Source: Deinococcus detaillensis
GTDB taxonomy: Bacteria; Deinococcota; Deinococci; Deinococcales; Deinococcaceae
Reading direction: 5' to 3'
DNA: 64,000 bases
NCBI RefSeq assembly: GCF_007280555.1
Contig: NZ_VKDB01000002.1
Location: 290,800-354,799 of the forward strand
The stretch's first letter is position 1; the number at the start of each line of letters is the position of its first letter. Of the stretch, positions 8,554-20,081 are shown piece after piece. Both the position numbers and the translations under genes were made by a program. The notes under the pieces are model-generated. The model saw only the letters and a list, made by a program, of their open reading frames with translations, was not told the origin of the DNA and made no database searches.

Positions 8554-9597
8554 ATGAAACGAATCCCCCTGCTTCCCCTTGCCGTTTTGCCGCTCACCCT
8601 GATGCTCAGCTTCGCAGGCGCGGCCAAAGCCCAAAATGCCCTGACGCTGGCCAGTGCGCTGAACCAAAGCGCCGCCCAGCCCAGCGTCACCGCCGCCCGC
8701 GCCGCGCTGGTAACGGCTCAGAGCGACTATGCCAAAGCCAAAGCCGATCCGCTGGCCACCAAAGTCACTTTGCTCAAAGCCCAGCAGGCTTACGACCTCG
8801 CAGTGGCCAACGTGAAAGCGGCAGACGCGCAGGCCGACAGCCAGATCGTGATGGCGTATACCCAGGTGCTCGAAGCCCAAGACGCCGTGAAACTGACCCG
8901 TGCCGGACTGGATCTGGCCCAGAAAGGCGCTCAAGTGGCCCAAACCCAGTATGAGAAAGGCGGCGGCACCCAGATCAGCGCTCAGGTGGCCCAGAATCAG
9001 GTGCAGGCCGCTCAGCAAGCTGCCAACGTGACCGAAGACGGCTTGGCCCTCGCCACCGCCAACTTGCGGAGCTTGGTCGGCGCTTTCACAGCGGTGGCCC
9101 CGGTTCCGGCCAGCAGCTTACCCGCCTCGGTGGGCGCGAACACGGTGGAAGACGTGCTGGGCCGCAACCCCACCTTGATTCAGGCCCAGCAGGGCGCGGC
9201 GGCGCTGCAACTGCAAGTCAATTTGCTCGACCCACTGGCGGTGTCGGCCTCACAGATCAACACCCTCAAAACCCAGCTCCAGCAAGTCCAGTCCGGCGCG
9301 GCCACCGCCGAGCGCGGCTTCCGGATTCAGACGCAGGCACTTTACAACAGCTACTTGCAAGCGGGCAAAAACCGCGCCGTCAAGCAGGCCGCCCTCCAGA
9401 ATGCCGATAAGCAGCTGAGCGCCGACCAAGACCGCTTTGCCAAGGGTCTGATTTCGCAGCTTTCTTTGCTGCAAAGCCAGATCGCCGAGCAGCAGGCCGC
9501 GCTTGCCAAAGAGCAGGCCGACGACGCGGCTCTGAGCGCCTACTACGCGCTGGTGGCTGGGCCAGGAGTCGGAGCAGCGGGAGCGGGCGGACGATGA
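8554..9597 (+). CDS. TolC family protein (second copy, shorter)
   Basis: The product has 347 residues with a clear signal peptide (LPLTLMLSFAGAAKA) and nearly continuous Ala/Gln-rich helix characteristic of outer membrane efflux proteins. It starts 27 bases after the first TolC-like gene and is about 120 residues shorter, so it has less material for the beta-barrel strands. The C-terminus ends in a Gly/Ala-rich run. It may be a second duct, a partner in a mixed trimer, or an assembly factor. Family assignment is good; the reason for two copies in one operon is not known. Confidence 0.85.
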   Translation: MKRIPLLPLAVLPLTLMLSFAGAAKAQNALTLASALNQSAAQPSVTAARAALVTAQSDYAKAKADPLATKVTLLKAQQAYDLAVANVKAADAQADSQIVMAYTQVLEAQDAVKLTRAGLDLAQKGAQVAQTQYEKGGGTQISAQVAQNQVQAAQQAANVTEDGLALATANLRSLVGAFTAVAPVPASSLPASVGANTVEDVLGRNPTLIQAQQGAAALQLQVNLLDPLAVSASQINTLKTQLQQVQSGAATAERGFRIQTQALYNSYLQAGKNRAVKQAALQNADKQLSADQDRFAKGLISQLSLLQSQIAEQQAALAKEQADDAALSAYYALVAGPGVGAAGAGGR

Positions 9598-9723
9598 GGT
9601 AAGCAACCGATTCGCTCAGCCACCCCCTAACCTCCCCCGGAAGAGGGAGAGGAAAAACAAGGGTGGGCAGAGCGAACACTCTCTAGTTCCCTTCCACCAC
9701 AACCCCACTTTCAAGGAGACTTC

Positions 9724-11316
9724 ATGACCACCGCTTCCGCGCCTTCGTCTCCGCCTGTCCAGCCGAGCGCCGCCACCGGGCAGCTGGAAAACTGGCGAGC
9801 GCCGCTGCTTATTCTGGTGATCGGCGCGTTTATGGCCGTGCTCGACACCAGCATCGTCAATGTGGCGCTGCCAGATATGATCAACGTCTTCGGTGTAGAT
9901 CAGGCGGGCATCGAATGGGTGTCTACCGCCTACACGCTGGCACTGGGCGTCATCACGCCGCTGTCGGGCTGGCTGGGAGCCAAATTCGGCATCCGGTCTA
10001 TGTACGTGGTGGCGCTGATTATTTTTACCATCGGCTCCGGGCTGTGCGCTTTGTCGTGGAGTCTCAACAGCATGATCGCCTTCCGCATCGTGCAGGCCAT
10101 CGGCGGCGGCTTAATCATGCCCGCCGTACAGGCCATGATGATCCGGATGGTGCCGCGCAACCAGCTCGGCGCGGCGGGCGGCATCTTCGGCATGGCGATT
10201 TTGCTGGCCCCCGCCATCGGCCCCACGCTGGGCGGCTACCTGGTGGAATTCGTGGACTGGCGCTGGATTTTTACCATCAACTTGCCGGTGGGCGTGCTGG
10301 CCATCTTTATGGCGCTGCGCGGCGTGCCGAACGTGGCTCCCGTCCACACCGAGGCCTTTGATTGGTGGGGCGCAGGCGCGATTGCCGTGTCGCTGTTCAG
10401 CTTGCTGCTGGCCACTTCCGAGGGCACCGCTTGGGGCTGGGGATCGGAGAGCATCGTGCTGCTGCTCTACACCAGCGCCATCAGCATGGCATTCTTTATC
10501 TGGTGGCAGCTTCACATTCCGCACCCGCTGCTCAATTTGCGCCTCTTCAAATACCGCTCTTTTGCGATTGCCAATGTCCTTTTGATGGTGATCAGCATTT
10601 CTCTGTTCGGCGTGCTGTTTTATTTGCCGGTGTATATGCAGAGCATTCGCGGACTCGGCGCTTTTCAATCGGGGTATTTGCAATTGCCGCCCGCACTCTT
10701 GACTGGTATGGTCATGCCGTTCGCCGGGCGTCTCTATGACAAAATAGGTCCGCGTGTTCTGGTTCCGGTGGGTCTTTTGTTTATTGCCATGGGGATGTTC
10801 TTCTTTAGGCAACTCACCATCGAAACAGCCTTCTTTTCAATTATCTGGTGGAATTGCGTGCGCTCAGTCGGGATGGGCCTGGCCATGATTCCCACCCAGT
10901 CGGCCTCGGTCTCCGAGATTCCGCCGATGCAGGCGGGTCAGGCCAGCGCCATCACCAACGTGATCAACCGCCTCGGCGGGGCGTTCGGCGTGGTGCTGAT
11001 GGTGCAACTCTTTGACCACTACAACCACACCGAGCAGGCCGGCTACACCAATTTGCTCCAGCAGGGCAACGTGGCGCAGCAAAACACCATCAGTACCATC
11101 ATTGCCAAGCTGCAAGCCAGCGGCCTTGATCCGGCCCATGCTCAGGCCGCTTTCAGCGCTCTCTTGCAGCGCCAAATCGGCACCACCGTTTTTACCAATA
11201 CCTTTGACATCGTGATGGTCGTGATTGCGCTGGCGCTAGTGGTCTGCGCGGTGGCGGCGACTGCGCTTAAGAAAGGCAAGGTGGCGGCTGAGCCGGGTCA
11301 CGCGGCGATGGACTGA
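9724..11316 (+). CDS. DHA2-type MFS multidrug transporter (EmrB-like)
   Basis: The product is a 530-residue drug:proton antiporter of the DHA2 family with 14 predicted membrane helices. The helix-1 signature AVLDTSIVNVALPDM and motif A (GWLGAKFGIRSMY) are intact, and the helix-5 antiporter motif is seen around LAPAIGPTLGGYL. AAGGAG precedes the ATG. It lies between two TolC-like proteins and a HlyD-type adaptor, so it is the inner-membrane pump of a tripartite system. Substrates are probably hydrophobic drugs or metabolites, inferred from the family only. Confidence 0.93.
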   Translation: MTTASAPSSPPVQPSAATGQLENWRAPLLILVIGAFMAVLDTSIVNVALPDMINVFGVDQAGIEWVSTAYTLALGVITPLSGWLGAKFGIRSMYVVALIIFTIGSGLCALSWSLNSMIAFRIVQAIGGGLIMPAVQAMMIRMVPRNQLGAAGGIFGMAILLAPAIGPTLGGYLVEFVDWRWIFTINLPVGVLAIFMALRGVPNVAPVHTEAFDWWGAGAIAVSLFSLLLATSEGTAWGWGSESIVLLLYTSAISMAFFIWWQLHIPHPLLNLRLFKYRSFAIANVLLMVISISLFGVLFYLPVYMQSIRGLGAFQSGYLQLPPALLTGMVMPFAGRLYDKIGPRVLVPVGLLFIAMGMFFFRQLTIETAFFSIIWWNCVRSVGMGLAMIPTQSASVSEIPPMQAGQASAITNVINRLGGAFGVVLMVQLFDHYNHTEQAGYTNLLQQGNVAQQNTISTIIAKLQASGLDPAHAQAAFSALLQRQIGTTVFTNTFDIVMVVIALALVVCAVAATALKKGKVAAEPGHAAMD

Positions 11317-11462
11317 GGAGCGAGCTGAACAGCAAGTTCGCCTTGCTCAACCCCTACCTTTGAAGAGGAAAACGACAGCGAAGCGATTGCCCCACCCCTG
11401 ACACCCAATAACCCAAACCAAAACCCATCTCCACCGCGCACTTTCTGAGAGGAAACCACACC

Positions 11463-13295
11463 ATGACAGCCGCACAAACACCCGAAGGCAATAAACCCGA
11501 TTTGAAAAAACCTGATCTTCTAGCGCCCGTTCCGCAAGCCAAAAAAACGCCGCCCGCTCGCCGCGCTTTGGGACTGACCGTCGGCCTGCTGGTGGCGCTC
11601 GGCGCGGGGGGCATCGTCTGGTGGTACGCCTACAACGGCTCGCAGCACGTCAGCACCGACAACGCCCGCGTGGCCGCCAATACCGCCAACATCGTGCCGG
11701 AAATTCCGGGCCGGGTGCTCCAGTGGAATGTCGCGGTGGGCACCAATGTCACGGCTGGGCAAGTCATCGGGCAAATTGATACCTCCACTGTGGCGCAGTC
11801 GAGCGCCGCCAACGCGGGGGCGCTCTCGCAAACCGCGCCGCTGACGGCCTCGCGCTCACTGATTCGCGCTCCGATCAGCGGGCAAGTCATTCAGTCCAGC
11901 GCTCTGGTGGGCCAACTGGTCGCCACCGGGCAGTCGCTGGCGGTCATCGCCGACGATTCCAGCGCTTACATTTCGGCCAATGTCAAAGAAGACCAGATCA
12001 GCAAAGTCAAACTGGGTCAGCCGGTGCATGTCACGCTGGACGCCTTGCCGGGACAGACCCTAAGCGGGCGGGTACAGCAGATCGGGCAGGCCACCGCCAG
12101 CACCTTTTCACTGCTGCCCAGCGGCGGGGCCGACAACGGTAACTTCACCAAAGTCGCGCAGGTGATTCCGGTGTCCATTTACCTGAGCACTGCCGACCGC
12201 TCCAAGCTGCTGCCGGGTTCGAGTGCCAGCGTCACCATCGACCTCACCGATCCGCCCAGCACGCCCACCAGCGTCAAAACCGTGACAGCTGCTCCCGCGC
12301 CGCTCAAGGTGCAACTCAACGTGGTCGGCACGCTGACGTCCGGCAATGACGTCACCATTGCCGCGCAGGTGGCGGGCAACGTCACCAAAGTCGGAGCGCA
12401 GGTCGGCGACAACGTCACCAAAGGTGAAGTGCTGGCCCGAATTGACGACAGCAATTTGCAGGCGCAGCTCGCCGGAGCGCAGGCGGCGCTCAGTCAGGTG
12501 CAAAACGGCGGCAACTCGGCGCAGGCCAACTTGCAACTGGCGGCCAGCACGCTTGACCGCGTTTCGGCAGTCTACAAACTCGGCGGGGTGTCCAGGCAGG
12601 ACTTACAAAACGCTCAGACCCAGTACACCAACGCCCAGGTCGCGGCCCAGAACGCGGGCGGCGGCGCGGTGGAGGCCGCTCAGGCCAACGTGCAAAACCT
12701 TAAGCTGATGATCGGCAAAGCAGTCGTGGTAAGCCCGATCGACGGCGTGGTGTCGGCGCGGAACGTGGAAGTCGGCGAGGTGGCAGCTCCCGGCGTACCG
12801 TTAATGACCATCGTGCAAAACGACCCGCGCAAAATCGTGGCGACCATTCCGGCGGCTCAGGACAATCTGATCAAAGCAGGTCAGCCGATGCAGATCAAGT
12901 TCGACGCCTTCCCCAACCGCAGCTATCCGGCCAAGATCACGTCTATCAATCCCGCTTCGGTGGCGACCGGCGACTTTTACCCGATCGAAGCGAGGCTGGA
13001 CGCGGCCAACGCCGAACTCAGAGCAGGGATGGTCGCCACCGGCACCATCAACGCCGATGTCAGCGCCGGTTCGCCCACCGTGCCGAGCAGCGCCGTTGCC
13101 CGTATCGGGGCGCAGAATTATGTCTACGTGGTCAAGGACGGAAAAGCGGTTCGCACGCCGATTCAGACTGGCCTCAGCGGCACGGCGAACGGCCAGGCTG
13201 AAGTGGCCGTGAACGGCGGCTTGCCCAGCGGAGCGCAGATTGTCACCAGCAACGTGAACGCCCTCTGGGACGGCGCTCCAGTCACAGGCAACTGA
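11463..13295 (+). CDS. HlyD/MFP efflux adaptor with two tandem adaptor units
   Basis: The product has 610 residues, nearly twice the usual adaptor length. After a cytoplasmic tail and one membrane helix (about residues 36-56) comes an EmrA-like unit (about 60-262) with lipoyl halves at IVPEIPGRVLQW and RAPISGQVIQ joined by only some 40 residues, so the normal alpha-hairpin is missing. A second, RND-adaptor-like unit follows (about 280-610), with a lipoyl half at VAGNVTKVGAQVGD, a helical hairpin near 330-400, a second half at VSPIDGVVSARNV, and barrel and membrane-proximal domains. It links pump and TolC. The fusion is unusual. It is the last gene of the efflux operon. Confidence 0.88.
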   Translation: MTAAQTPEGNKPDLKKPDLLAPVPQAKKTPPARRALGLTVGLLVALGAGGIVWWYAYNGSQHVSTDNARVAANTANIVPEIPGRVLQWNVAVGTNVTAGQVIGQIDTSTVAQSSAANAGALSQTAPLTASRSLIRAPISGQVIQSSALVGQLVATGQSLAVIADDSSAYISANVKEDQISKVKLGQPVHVTLDALPGQTLSGRVQQIGQATASTFSLLPSGGADNGNFTKVAQVIPVSIYLSTADRSKLLPGSSASVTIDLTDPPSTPTSVKTVTAAPAPLKVQLNVVGTLTSGNDVTIAAQVAGNVTKVGAQVGDNVTKGEVLARIDDSNLQAQLAGAQAALSQVQNGGNSAQANLQLAASTLDRVSAVYKLGGVSRQDLQNAQTQYTNAQVAAQNAGGGAVEAAQANVQNLKLMIGKAVVVSPIDGVVSARNVEVGEVAAPGVPLMTIVQNDPRKIVATIPAAQDNLIKAGQPMQIKFDAFPNRSYPAKITSINPASVATGDFYPIEARLDAANAELRAGMVATGTINADVSAGSPTVPSSAVARIGAQNYVYVVKDGKAVRTPIQTGLSGTANGQAEVAVNGGLPSGAQIVTSNVNALWDGAPVTGN

Positions 13296-13317
13296 AGAGT
13301 TGGGCGCTAAGATTTAG

Positions 13318-13358
13318 AAAAAGCGGTGGCTCGGCGTTGCGTCGGGCTGCCGCTTTTT
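13318..13358 (+). terminator. rho-independent terminator of efflux operon
   Basis: AAAAAGCGG at 13318-13326 pairs with CCGCTTTTT at 13350-13358 around a GC-rich loop, followed by a T-run inside the arm. It is 22 bases after the adaptor stop and can also work for the opposing strand, where hutH ends about 90 bases further on. Confidence 0.65.
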
Positions 13359-13448
13359 GATGAAATGACCCTATGTAGAGCGGGATTGTTACACCCTCCA
13401 CTCTTCCCAGAAGGCGCGAGGGGTGAAAAGAACCCGCCTCACATCCGT

Positions 13449-14933
13449 TCAAGCCAACAATTCCCCTCGCCGCACTTTCCCTCGCAGAGCGTCCAACTCC
13501 GGCTTGTAGTAGCGGTCTTCGGCCAGAGTCGGCACCACTTGGCGGATCACTTCGTGAGCGGCTTGCACGCCCGCGCCCGCTGTGAGCGGCTGGAAGTCCA
13601 GCGCCTGAGCGGCGCAGAGCAGTTCAATGCTGATGACGGTAAACACGTTCTCCAGCACCTCACGCAGTTTGCGGCAAGCGTGTGCGCCCATGCTCACGTG
13701 GTCTTCCTGGTTGGCGCTGGTGGGAATGCTGTCCACGCTGGCCGGATGACACAGCACCTTATTCTCGCTGACCAACGCGGCGGCAGTGTACTGGGCGATC
13801 ATAAGACCAGAGTTTAGGCCGCCGTGCGGGGTCAGGAAAGCAGGCAGACTGGAAAGCGCCGGATTGAGGAGCTGCTCACAGCGGCGCTCGGAAATGCTGC
13901 CGAGTTCGGCCAGCGCCACACACAGCGCGTCAGCAGTCAGGGCCAGCGGTTGCCCGTGAAAGTTACCACCGCTGATGACCTCATTCGTTTCGGGTAAAAC
14001 CAGTGGGTTGTCAGTGACAGAGGCGAACTCAATCGCCAGCACCCGCTCGGCGTGCCGGATCACGTCCAGCGTGGCTCCGTGAACTTGCGGCACGGCCCGC
14101 AAACTGTAGGCGTCCTGCACCCGCCCGCAGTCGGCATGCGAGGGCGCGATGTCACTGCCCTGCAAGTGCAGCCGCAACTCGGCGGCAACTTCCAATGCGC
14201 CCGGATGGGGCCGCAGCCGCACGATGTCATCTCTGAACGGCTGGTGACTGCCGCGCATACCTTCCACCGTCATGGCGGCAGCGAGGTTGGCGCTGGTCAG
14301 CAGGGTTTGAGCGTCCAGCACGCTGAGGGCCAGCAAACTGCCCATCAGTTGCGTGCCATTGATCAGGGCCAGCCCTTCTTTGGCTTGGAGTTCCAGCGGC
14401 TTCAACTTCAGTTCGGCCAGCACTTCGGCAGCCGGACGGACTGCGCCGCCGTAGTCCAGTTCGCCCAGACCGATCAGCGCCAGCGCAAGGTGGGCCAGCG
14501 GCGCGAGGTCGCCCGACGCGCCCACCGAACCCTGCGCGGGGATGACCGGCAGCGCGTCGGCATTGAGCAGGGAAAGCAGCAACTCCACGACTTCTTCGCG
14601 CACACCGGAATGACCCAACGAAAGCGACTGGGCGCGGAGCAGCAGCATCCCGCGCACCACTTCACGTGGCAGCGGCGCACCCATTCCGATGGCGTGTGAG
14701 ACGATCAGATTGTGCTGGAGCTGGCCGAGCTGGGCGCGGTCAATACCGATGGTGGCAAACTTGCCAAAGCCGGTGTTGACGCCGTAGACCGCCGCTGAGC
14801 CGTCCACGATCTTTTCAATGACCGCCCGCGCCGTTCGGATGCGCTGACGGGCGGCGGGAGAGAGTTCCACAGCTTCAAATTCACGCACCACGCGCTGAAA
14901 ATCGCTGAGGGTCAGGGTTTGGTCTAAAATCAT
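13449..14933 (-). CDS. hutH: histidine ammonia-lyase
   Basis: HutH converts L-histidine to urocanate and ammonia, the first step of histidine breakdown. The protein has 494 residues from the ATG at 14933-14931, which overlaps the hutI stop as ATGA; an earlier in-frame start would lie inside hutI. The MIO prosthetic group forms from Ala139-Ser140-Gly141 ([13 protein letters not shown]). Other typical segments are [10 protein letters not shown] near residue 50 and the [11 protein letters not shown] region. It is the last gene of the hutU-G-I-H operon. Confidence 0.97.
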   Translation of the reverse strand: MILDQTLTLSDFQRVVREFEAVELSPAARQRIRTARAVIEKIVDGSAAVYGVNTGFGKFATIGIDRAQLGQLQHNLIVSHAIGMGAPLPREVVRGMLLLRAQSLSLGHSGVREEVVELLLSLLNADALPVIPAQGSVGASGDLAPLAHLALALIGLGELDYGGAVRPAAEVLAELKLKPLELQAKEGLALINGTQLMGSLLALSVLDAQTLLTSANLAAAMTVEGMRGSHQPFRDDIVRLRPHPGALEVAAELRLHLQGSDIAPSHADCGRVQDAYSLRAVPQVHGATLDVIRHAERVLAIEFASVTDNPLVLPETNEVISGGNFHGQPLALTADALCVALAELGSISERRCEQLLNPALSSLPAFLTPHGGLNSGLMIAQYTAAALVSENKVLCHPASVDSIPTSANQEDHVSMGAHACRKLREVLENVFTVISIELLCAAQALDFQPLTAGAGVQAAHEVIRQVVPTLAEDRYYKPELDALRGKVRRGELLA

Positions 14934-16135
14934 AATAATCTGCCTTTGATCCAGCTTGATTGAATGGGATTTGCGCCCAGCGTGTAGGGAAGGTCGCGCC
15001 AATCGGCGGAGCGCAGCGCCAAAAAGTCGGCCCGCTGGCCCACGCTCAAGGCTCCCCGGTCACTCAGGCCCAGTGCAGCGGCGGCATTGACGGTGGCGGC
15101 AGTGAGGGCTTCGGCGGGGGTCAGGCGGTTGAGGCGCACCCCAAAAGCCAAGGCGAGTTGCGCCGAAAAAATGGGAGCGCTACCCGGATTGAGGTCGGTG
15201 CCAAGCGCCACGCACGCCCCCGCGTCGATCAGCGCACGGGCAGGGGCAGCAGGCAAGCCCAGATGCAGCGTCACAGCGGGCAGGACGGTGGCGACGGTTG
15301 GACTGGCGGCCAGCGCCGCAATCTGCGACTCTCCGCTGGCTTCCAGATGATCCACACTCAGCGCTCCCATCTGGCAAGCCAGTTCAGTGCCGCCAATAGC
15401 GTGAAACTGGTCGGCGTGCAGTTTGAACTTAAGACCGTACAAGCGGGCCGCTTCCAGCATGGCGCGGGTCTCTGGAACGCTGAAGGCTTCCGTTTCGCAA
15501 AACACGTCCACCGCTTCGGCCAATTGTTCATGGGCCAAGCGGGGAATGAGAATGTGACAGACCTCCTGAACATACTCGGCACGGTTTTCTTCGGGTGGAA
15601 CGTGAAGCAGCAGCGTCGGGCGCAAGTCGGCAGACGTTCTGGCTTGAAGCACCCTGACGGCTTCCAGCATTCGCAGTTCGGTTTCAAAGTCGAGGCCATA
15701 GCCACTTTTAATTTCGATGGTCGCCGCGCCTGATGCCGTAAGTGCTTGCAAGCGTGGCAAGGCCAATGTCACCAATTCTTCCAAACTGGCCTGCCGGGTG
15801 GCCCGCATAGTGCTGCGAATGCCGCCGCCCCGCGCCAGAATGGTTTCGTAGGGAACGCCTTCCACGCGGGCCTCGAAGTCGCTGAGGCGGTCTCCGGCCC
15901 AGACAGCGTGGGTATGAGGGTCAATCAGCGCCGGGGTAACGGCCACGCCGCCGAGGTCGTGCGTCTGCTGAGACTTGGGGGCGTCTTTTTCGCGGCCTAT
16001 CCACACAATCAGGCCGTCACGGACCAGCAGGGCCGCGTCTTGAAGAATGTTCAGCTCGCGCATGGCCGCGCCGCGCTGGGGGCCAGCTTTCGGGGTAACG
16101 AGCTGGGCGATGTTGGTGAACAGAACTTCAGTCAT
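14930..16135 (-). CDS. hutI: imidazolonepropionase
   Basis: HutI hydrolyses 4-imidazolone-5-propionate to N-formimino-L-glutamate, the third step of the Hut pathway. It has 401 residues, the usual length. It is an amidohydrolase-fold enzyme with the metal-binding motif [12 protein letters not shown] near residue 72, further metal or substrate His in KLHADQFH and VDHLEASG, and the late Asp in [11 protein letters not shown]. It overlaps hutG at its start by 8 bases and hutH at its end by 3-4 bases, so the three genes are translationally coupled. Confidence 0.96.
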   Translation of the reverse strand: MTEVLFTNIAQLVTPKAGPQRGAAMRELNILQDAALLVRDGLIVWIGREKDAPKSQQTHDLGGVAVTPALIDPHTHAVWAGDRLSDFEARVEGVPYETILARGGGIRSTMRATRQASLEELVTLALPRLQALTASGAATIEIKSGYGLDFETELRMLEAVRVLQARTSADLRPTLLLHVPPEENRAEYVQEVCHILIPRLAHEQLAEAVDVFCETEAFSVPETRAMLEAARLYGLKFKLHADQFHAIGGTELACQMGALSVDHLEASGESQIAALAASPTVATVLPAVTLHLGLPAAPARALIDAGACVALGTDLNPGSAPIFSAQLALAFGVRLNRLTPAEALTAATVNAAAALGLSDRGALSVGQRADFLALRSADWRDLPYTLGANPIQSSWIKGRLL

Positions 16136-17036
16136 CCAGCGCCCCGCACAGCGTTTCCATGATCAGCCGGGCCGCGATCAGCTCGCTGCGTCCGCTGGAG
16201 TCGAGGTTGGGAGCGAGTTCCACCACGTCTAGACCGACCAAAGTGTTGCGGGCAGTCACGGCGCGGATGAGACGCATGGCGAGCGCGTAACTCAAGCCGT
16301 CCGGTTCGGGGCTGCTGGTGCCGGGCAGTACGGCGGGGTCGAGACCGTCCACATCCACACTCAGGTAAACAGACTTCCCAGCGGGCAGAGCGTTCAGCAC
16401 GGCACTGAGGTTGCTTTCCAGCTCGGTCATGGTGACCAGAGTGTGGCCGCGCTGACGGGCCGCCGCTACCGCTTCAGGATCGAATCTCAAGCCGCGTAGC
16501 CCCAGCGTGGTGATGTGCTTAAGGTTGGGCAACTGTTCGCAGGCGCGGCGAAACGGACTGGAATTGCTGAATTTGGTGTCGTTACGAATGTCAGTGAAGT
16601 CAAGGTGGGCGTCCAGTTGAACGACGTGCAGATCGGGAACGTCGTCGTAGGCGCACAGAAGCGGGAAGGTGACGCTGTGATCTCCGCCCAGAAAAACCGG
16701 CAAGCGGCAGCGCTTCCGCACGGCGCGGGCGGCCTCGGTGGTGCGGGAGCGCATCAGTTCGGGTTCCAGGCTGGGCAGCACCACATCTCCGGCGTCCACG
16801 AAGCTCACGCCTTCCAAGCGGATGCGGCCATCCAAACCCGTGAAGGGCGGCACATAGCGCAAGCTCGCTTCACGAATGGCACGCGGCGCAAAGCGTGCGC
16901 CGGGGCGAAAGCCGAGCGCGATGTCGTAGGGCACGCCCAGCACGGCCACGTCGGCTTGCCAGTCGGCTTCAGGGGCGTGATGCGGAGCGCGGGCGAAGGT
17001 GGAGATTCCGGCGAAGGGGAGGTGGCTAGGAGTCAT
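16128..17036 (-). CDS. hutG: formimidoylglutamase (ureohydrolase family)
   Basis: HutG is a Mn-dependent ureohydrolase of the arginase fold that splits N-formimino-L-glutamate to glutamate and formamide. The 302 residues include the family metal motifs GGDHSVTFP, QLDAHLDFTD and SVDVDGLDPAVLPG. Closely related agmatinases share these motifs; the position between hutU and hutI makes formimidoylglutamase the best call. It starts with ATG 76 bases after hutU and overlaps hutI by 8 bases. Confidence 0.92.
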   Translation of the reverse strand: MTPSHLPFAGISTFARAPHHAPEADWQADVAVLGVPYDIALGFRPGARFAPRAIREASLRYVPPFTGLDGRIRLEGVSFVDAGDVVLPSLEPELMRSRTTEAARAVRKRCRLPVFLGGDHSVTFPLLCAYDDVPDLHVVQLDAHLDFTDIRNDTKFSNSSPFRRACEQLPNLKHITTLGLRGLRFDPEAVAAARQRGHTLVTMTELESNLSAVLNALPAGKSVYLSVDVDGLDPAVLPGTSSPEPDGLSYALAMRLIRAVTARNTLVGLDVVELAPNLDSSGRSELIAARLIMETLCGALDD

Positions 17037-17112
17037 GTTTTGGTTTCACAATTCCCTTGAGAAGCTGGAACACCGATTAACACACTACAGACCACTGTTA
17101 AAGCCTGCTGTC

Positions 17113-18783
<1,671 letters not shown>

Positions 18784-18844
18784 GGCTCAGTCTGGGCTGA
18801 TGGTGAGGCAGGCTCAAGAGGAGTGTCCAGCCATGCGGGACAGC

Positions 18845-18850
18845 TAGACT
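18845..18850 (+). promoter_or_regulatory. putative -10 element of leaderless iclR-type gene
   Basis: TAGACT fits TANNNT and ends 6 bases before the ATG at 18857. The shared 73-base gap with hutU also holds TGTCC and GGACA facing each other at about 18824-18842, which could be part of an operator. Confidence 0.4.
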
Positions 18851-18856
18851 TTAAGG

Positions 18857-19567
18857 ATGCAGACCCTGACCAAAGCCGGAACCGTTTTGCGGGCCTTCAG
18901 CGCCGCGCGGCCGCAGTGGGGTGTGCGGGCACTGGCCGCCGAGTTGTGCTGGCCCCGCGCCACCGTTCAGGCGTACCTGTCGGGCCTGCACGACGCCGGA
19001 TTCGTGCGGCGCGTTTCCGGCGGCCAGTACCGCCTGAGCTGGCAACTCGCCGAGTTCGGCGCTCAGCTCAGCGCGGCACTGCCCTGGTTCGGGCCAGCCA
19101 GAAGCGCCCTCGCCAGCTTGGCCGCCGCCACCCAGTCGCTCGGCTTCATCTGCGTGCTGGAAGGATCGCAAGTCATCTGCATCAACCGCGCTTTGGGCGA
19201 CGCCAGCGCCGATCACCGCCAAGTTCAGACCGACGTGACCTTGCCGGCCAACGCCACCGCCGCCGGGAAAGTGCTCTACGCTTTTGCTCCGTTGCCCGCA
19301 CCAGATTTTGAGCGCTTCACCGCCAGCACCATTACCACGCCCGACGAGTGGGCGGGCGAACTCCAAAAGGTAAGATTGGACGGCTCCGCGCTGGCCATCG
19401 AGGAGTGGGTGGCAGGTCACTGCGCCGTCAGCGTGCCGCTTTGGTGGGAGGGCGAAGTGGTGGCCGCCTTCGGCATTCAGCTTCCAACGGCGCGTTTTCT
19501 GGCGCGTGAGCGGGCGCTACTGGCAAAGGTTCAGACAGCGGCGCTTGAGTTTGGTGAGCCGGATTAG
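18857..19567 (+). CDS. IclR family regulator, probable hut operon regulator
   Basis: The product is a 236-residue IclR-type regulator. The N-terminal winged HTH is visible as VLRAFSAARPQWGVRALAAEL, ATVQAYLSGLHDAGFVRR and the wing SGGQYRLSW. The effector domain contains LPANATAAGKVLYAFA and VPLWWEGEVVAAFGIQLP. It is transcribed divergently from hutU with only 73 bases between the start codons, which strongly suggests control of the hut genes. Most studied hut operons use HutC (GntR) or HutP instead, so an IclR protein here is a less common arrangement. The effector is probably urocanate or histidine, by inference only. Confidence 0.88.
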   Translation: MQTLTKAGTVLRAFSAARPQWGVRALAAELCWPRATVQAYLSGLHDAGFVRRVSGGQYRLSWQLAEFGAQLSAALPWFGPARSALASLAAATQSLGFICVLEGSQVICINRALGDASADHRQVQTDVTLPANATAAGKVLYAFAPLPAPDFERFTASTITTPDEWAGELQKVRLDGSALAIEEWVAGHCAVSVPLWWEGEVVAAFGIQLPTARFLARERALLAKVQTAALEFGEPD

Positions 19568-19592
19568 AACACGGCAAGCCTGTAACTCTCGA

Positions 19593-20078
19593 CTAATGGG
19601 TAATCAGCACGTCCACCAGCGCGGCGCGGCTTACGCTCAGTCCCACACTGCCCGCCAAGTTGGCGCTCAGGGCAGTGGTGTGCCGCCTGCCCAGCACAAT
19701 AAGGTCAGCTCCCGTTTCGGCGGCCATATCCAAAATCACGTCGGCGGCTCTGGCAGCGCTGCGAAGGTGAGGATGAACGGTCAAACCGGCTTGTTCGGCG
19801 CGGGCCACCACCGCCTTCAGATGGGCCTCACGAACGTCGTGGAGGCTCTGGGCAATCTGCTCTTCCATTTCGCCGCTGCCCGGAATACCGGCGGCCATAC
19901 TGGCCATCACGCCGCGCTGAGTGGGCACCACCACGACCACGTCCAGCACCGCTCCAAACTGCTGGGCCAAACCAATGGCCCGTTCCACTGCTTTTTGAGA
20001 GTGGGCCGCGCCGCCCGTCGCCACCAGAATCCGGTGATAGCTCTGGGACGTGGCCTGATCTGAGTCATTGTTTGGCAT
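19593..20078 (-). CDS. universal stress protein (UspA family)
   Basis: The 161-residue protein has the Usp alpha/beta fold signature: a first strand YHRILVATGGAAHSQKAVERAIGLA, and the C-terminal nucleotide-loop region LIVLGRRHTTALSANLAGSVGLSVSR. The loop resembles G-2X-G-9X-G(S/T), but the second Gly is missing (GRRHT), so ATP binding is uncertain. The N-terminus adds a short Asn/Asp/Ser/Gln-rich tail. Its promoter appears to lie just outside the start codon, with TAAGCT 6 bases upstream of the ATG (leaderless). It converges with the hut regulator. Confidence 0.85.
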   Translation of the reverse strand: MPNNDSDQATSQSYHRILVATGGAAHSQKAVERAIGLAQQFGAVLDVVVVVPTQRGVMASMAAGIPGSGEMEEQIAQSLHDVREAHLKAVVARAEQAGLTVHPHLRSAARAADVILDMAAETGADLIVLGRRHTTALSANLAGSVGLSVSRAALVDVLITH

Positions 20079-20081
20079 GCT

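Noticed and set aside
9610..9660. Cytosine/purine-rich stretch between the second TolC gene and the MFS gene, considered as a terminator or repeat
   Set aside because: The possible stem is short and imperfect, there is no T-run, and no second copy was found in the window.
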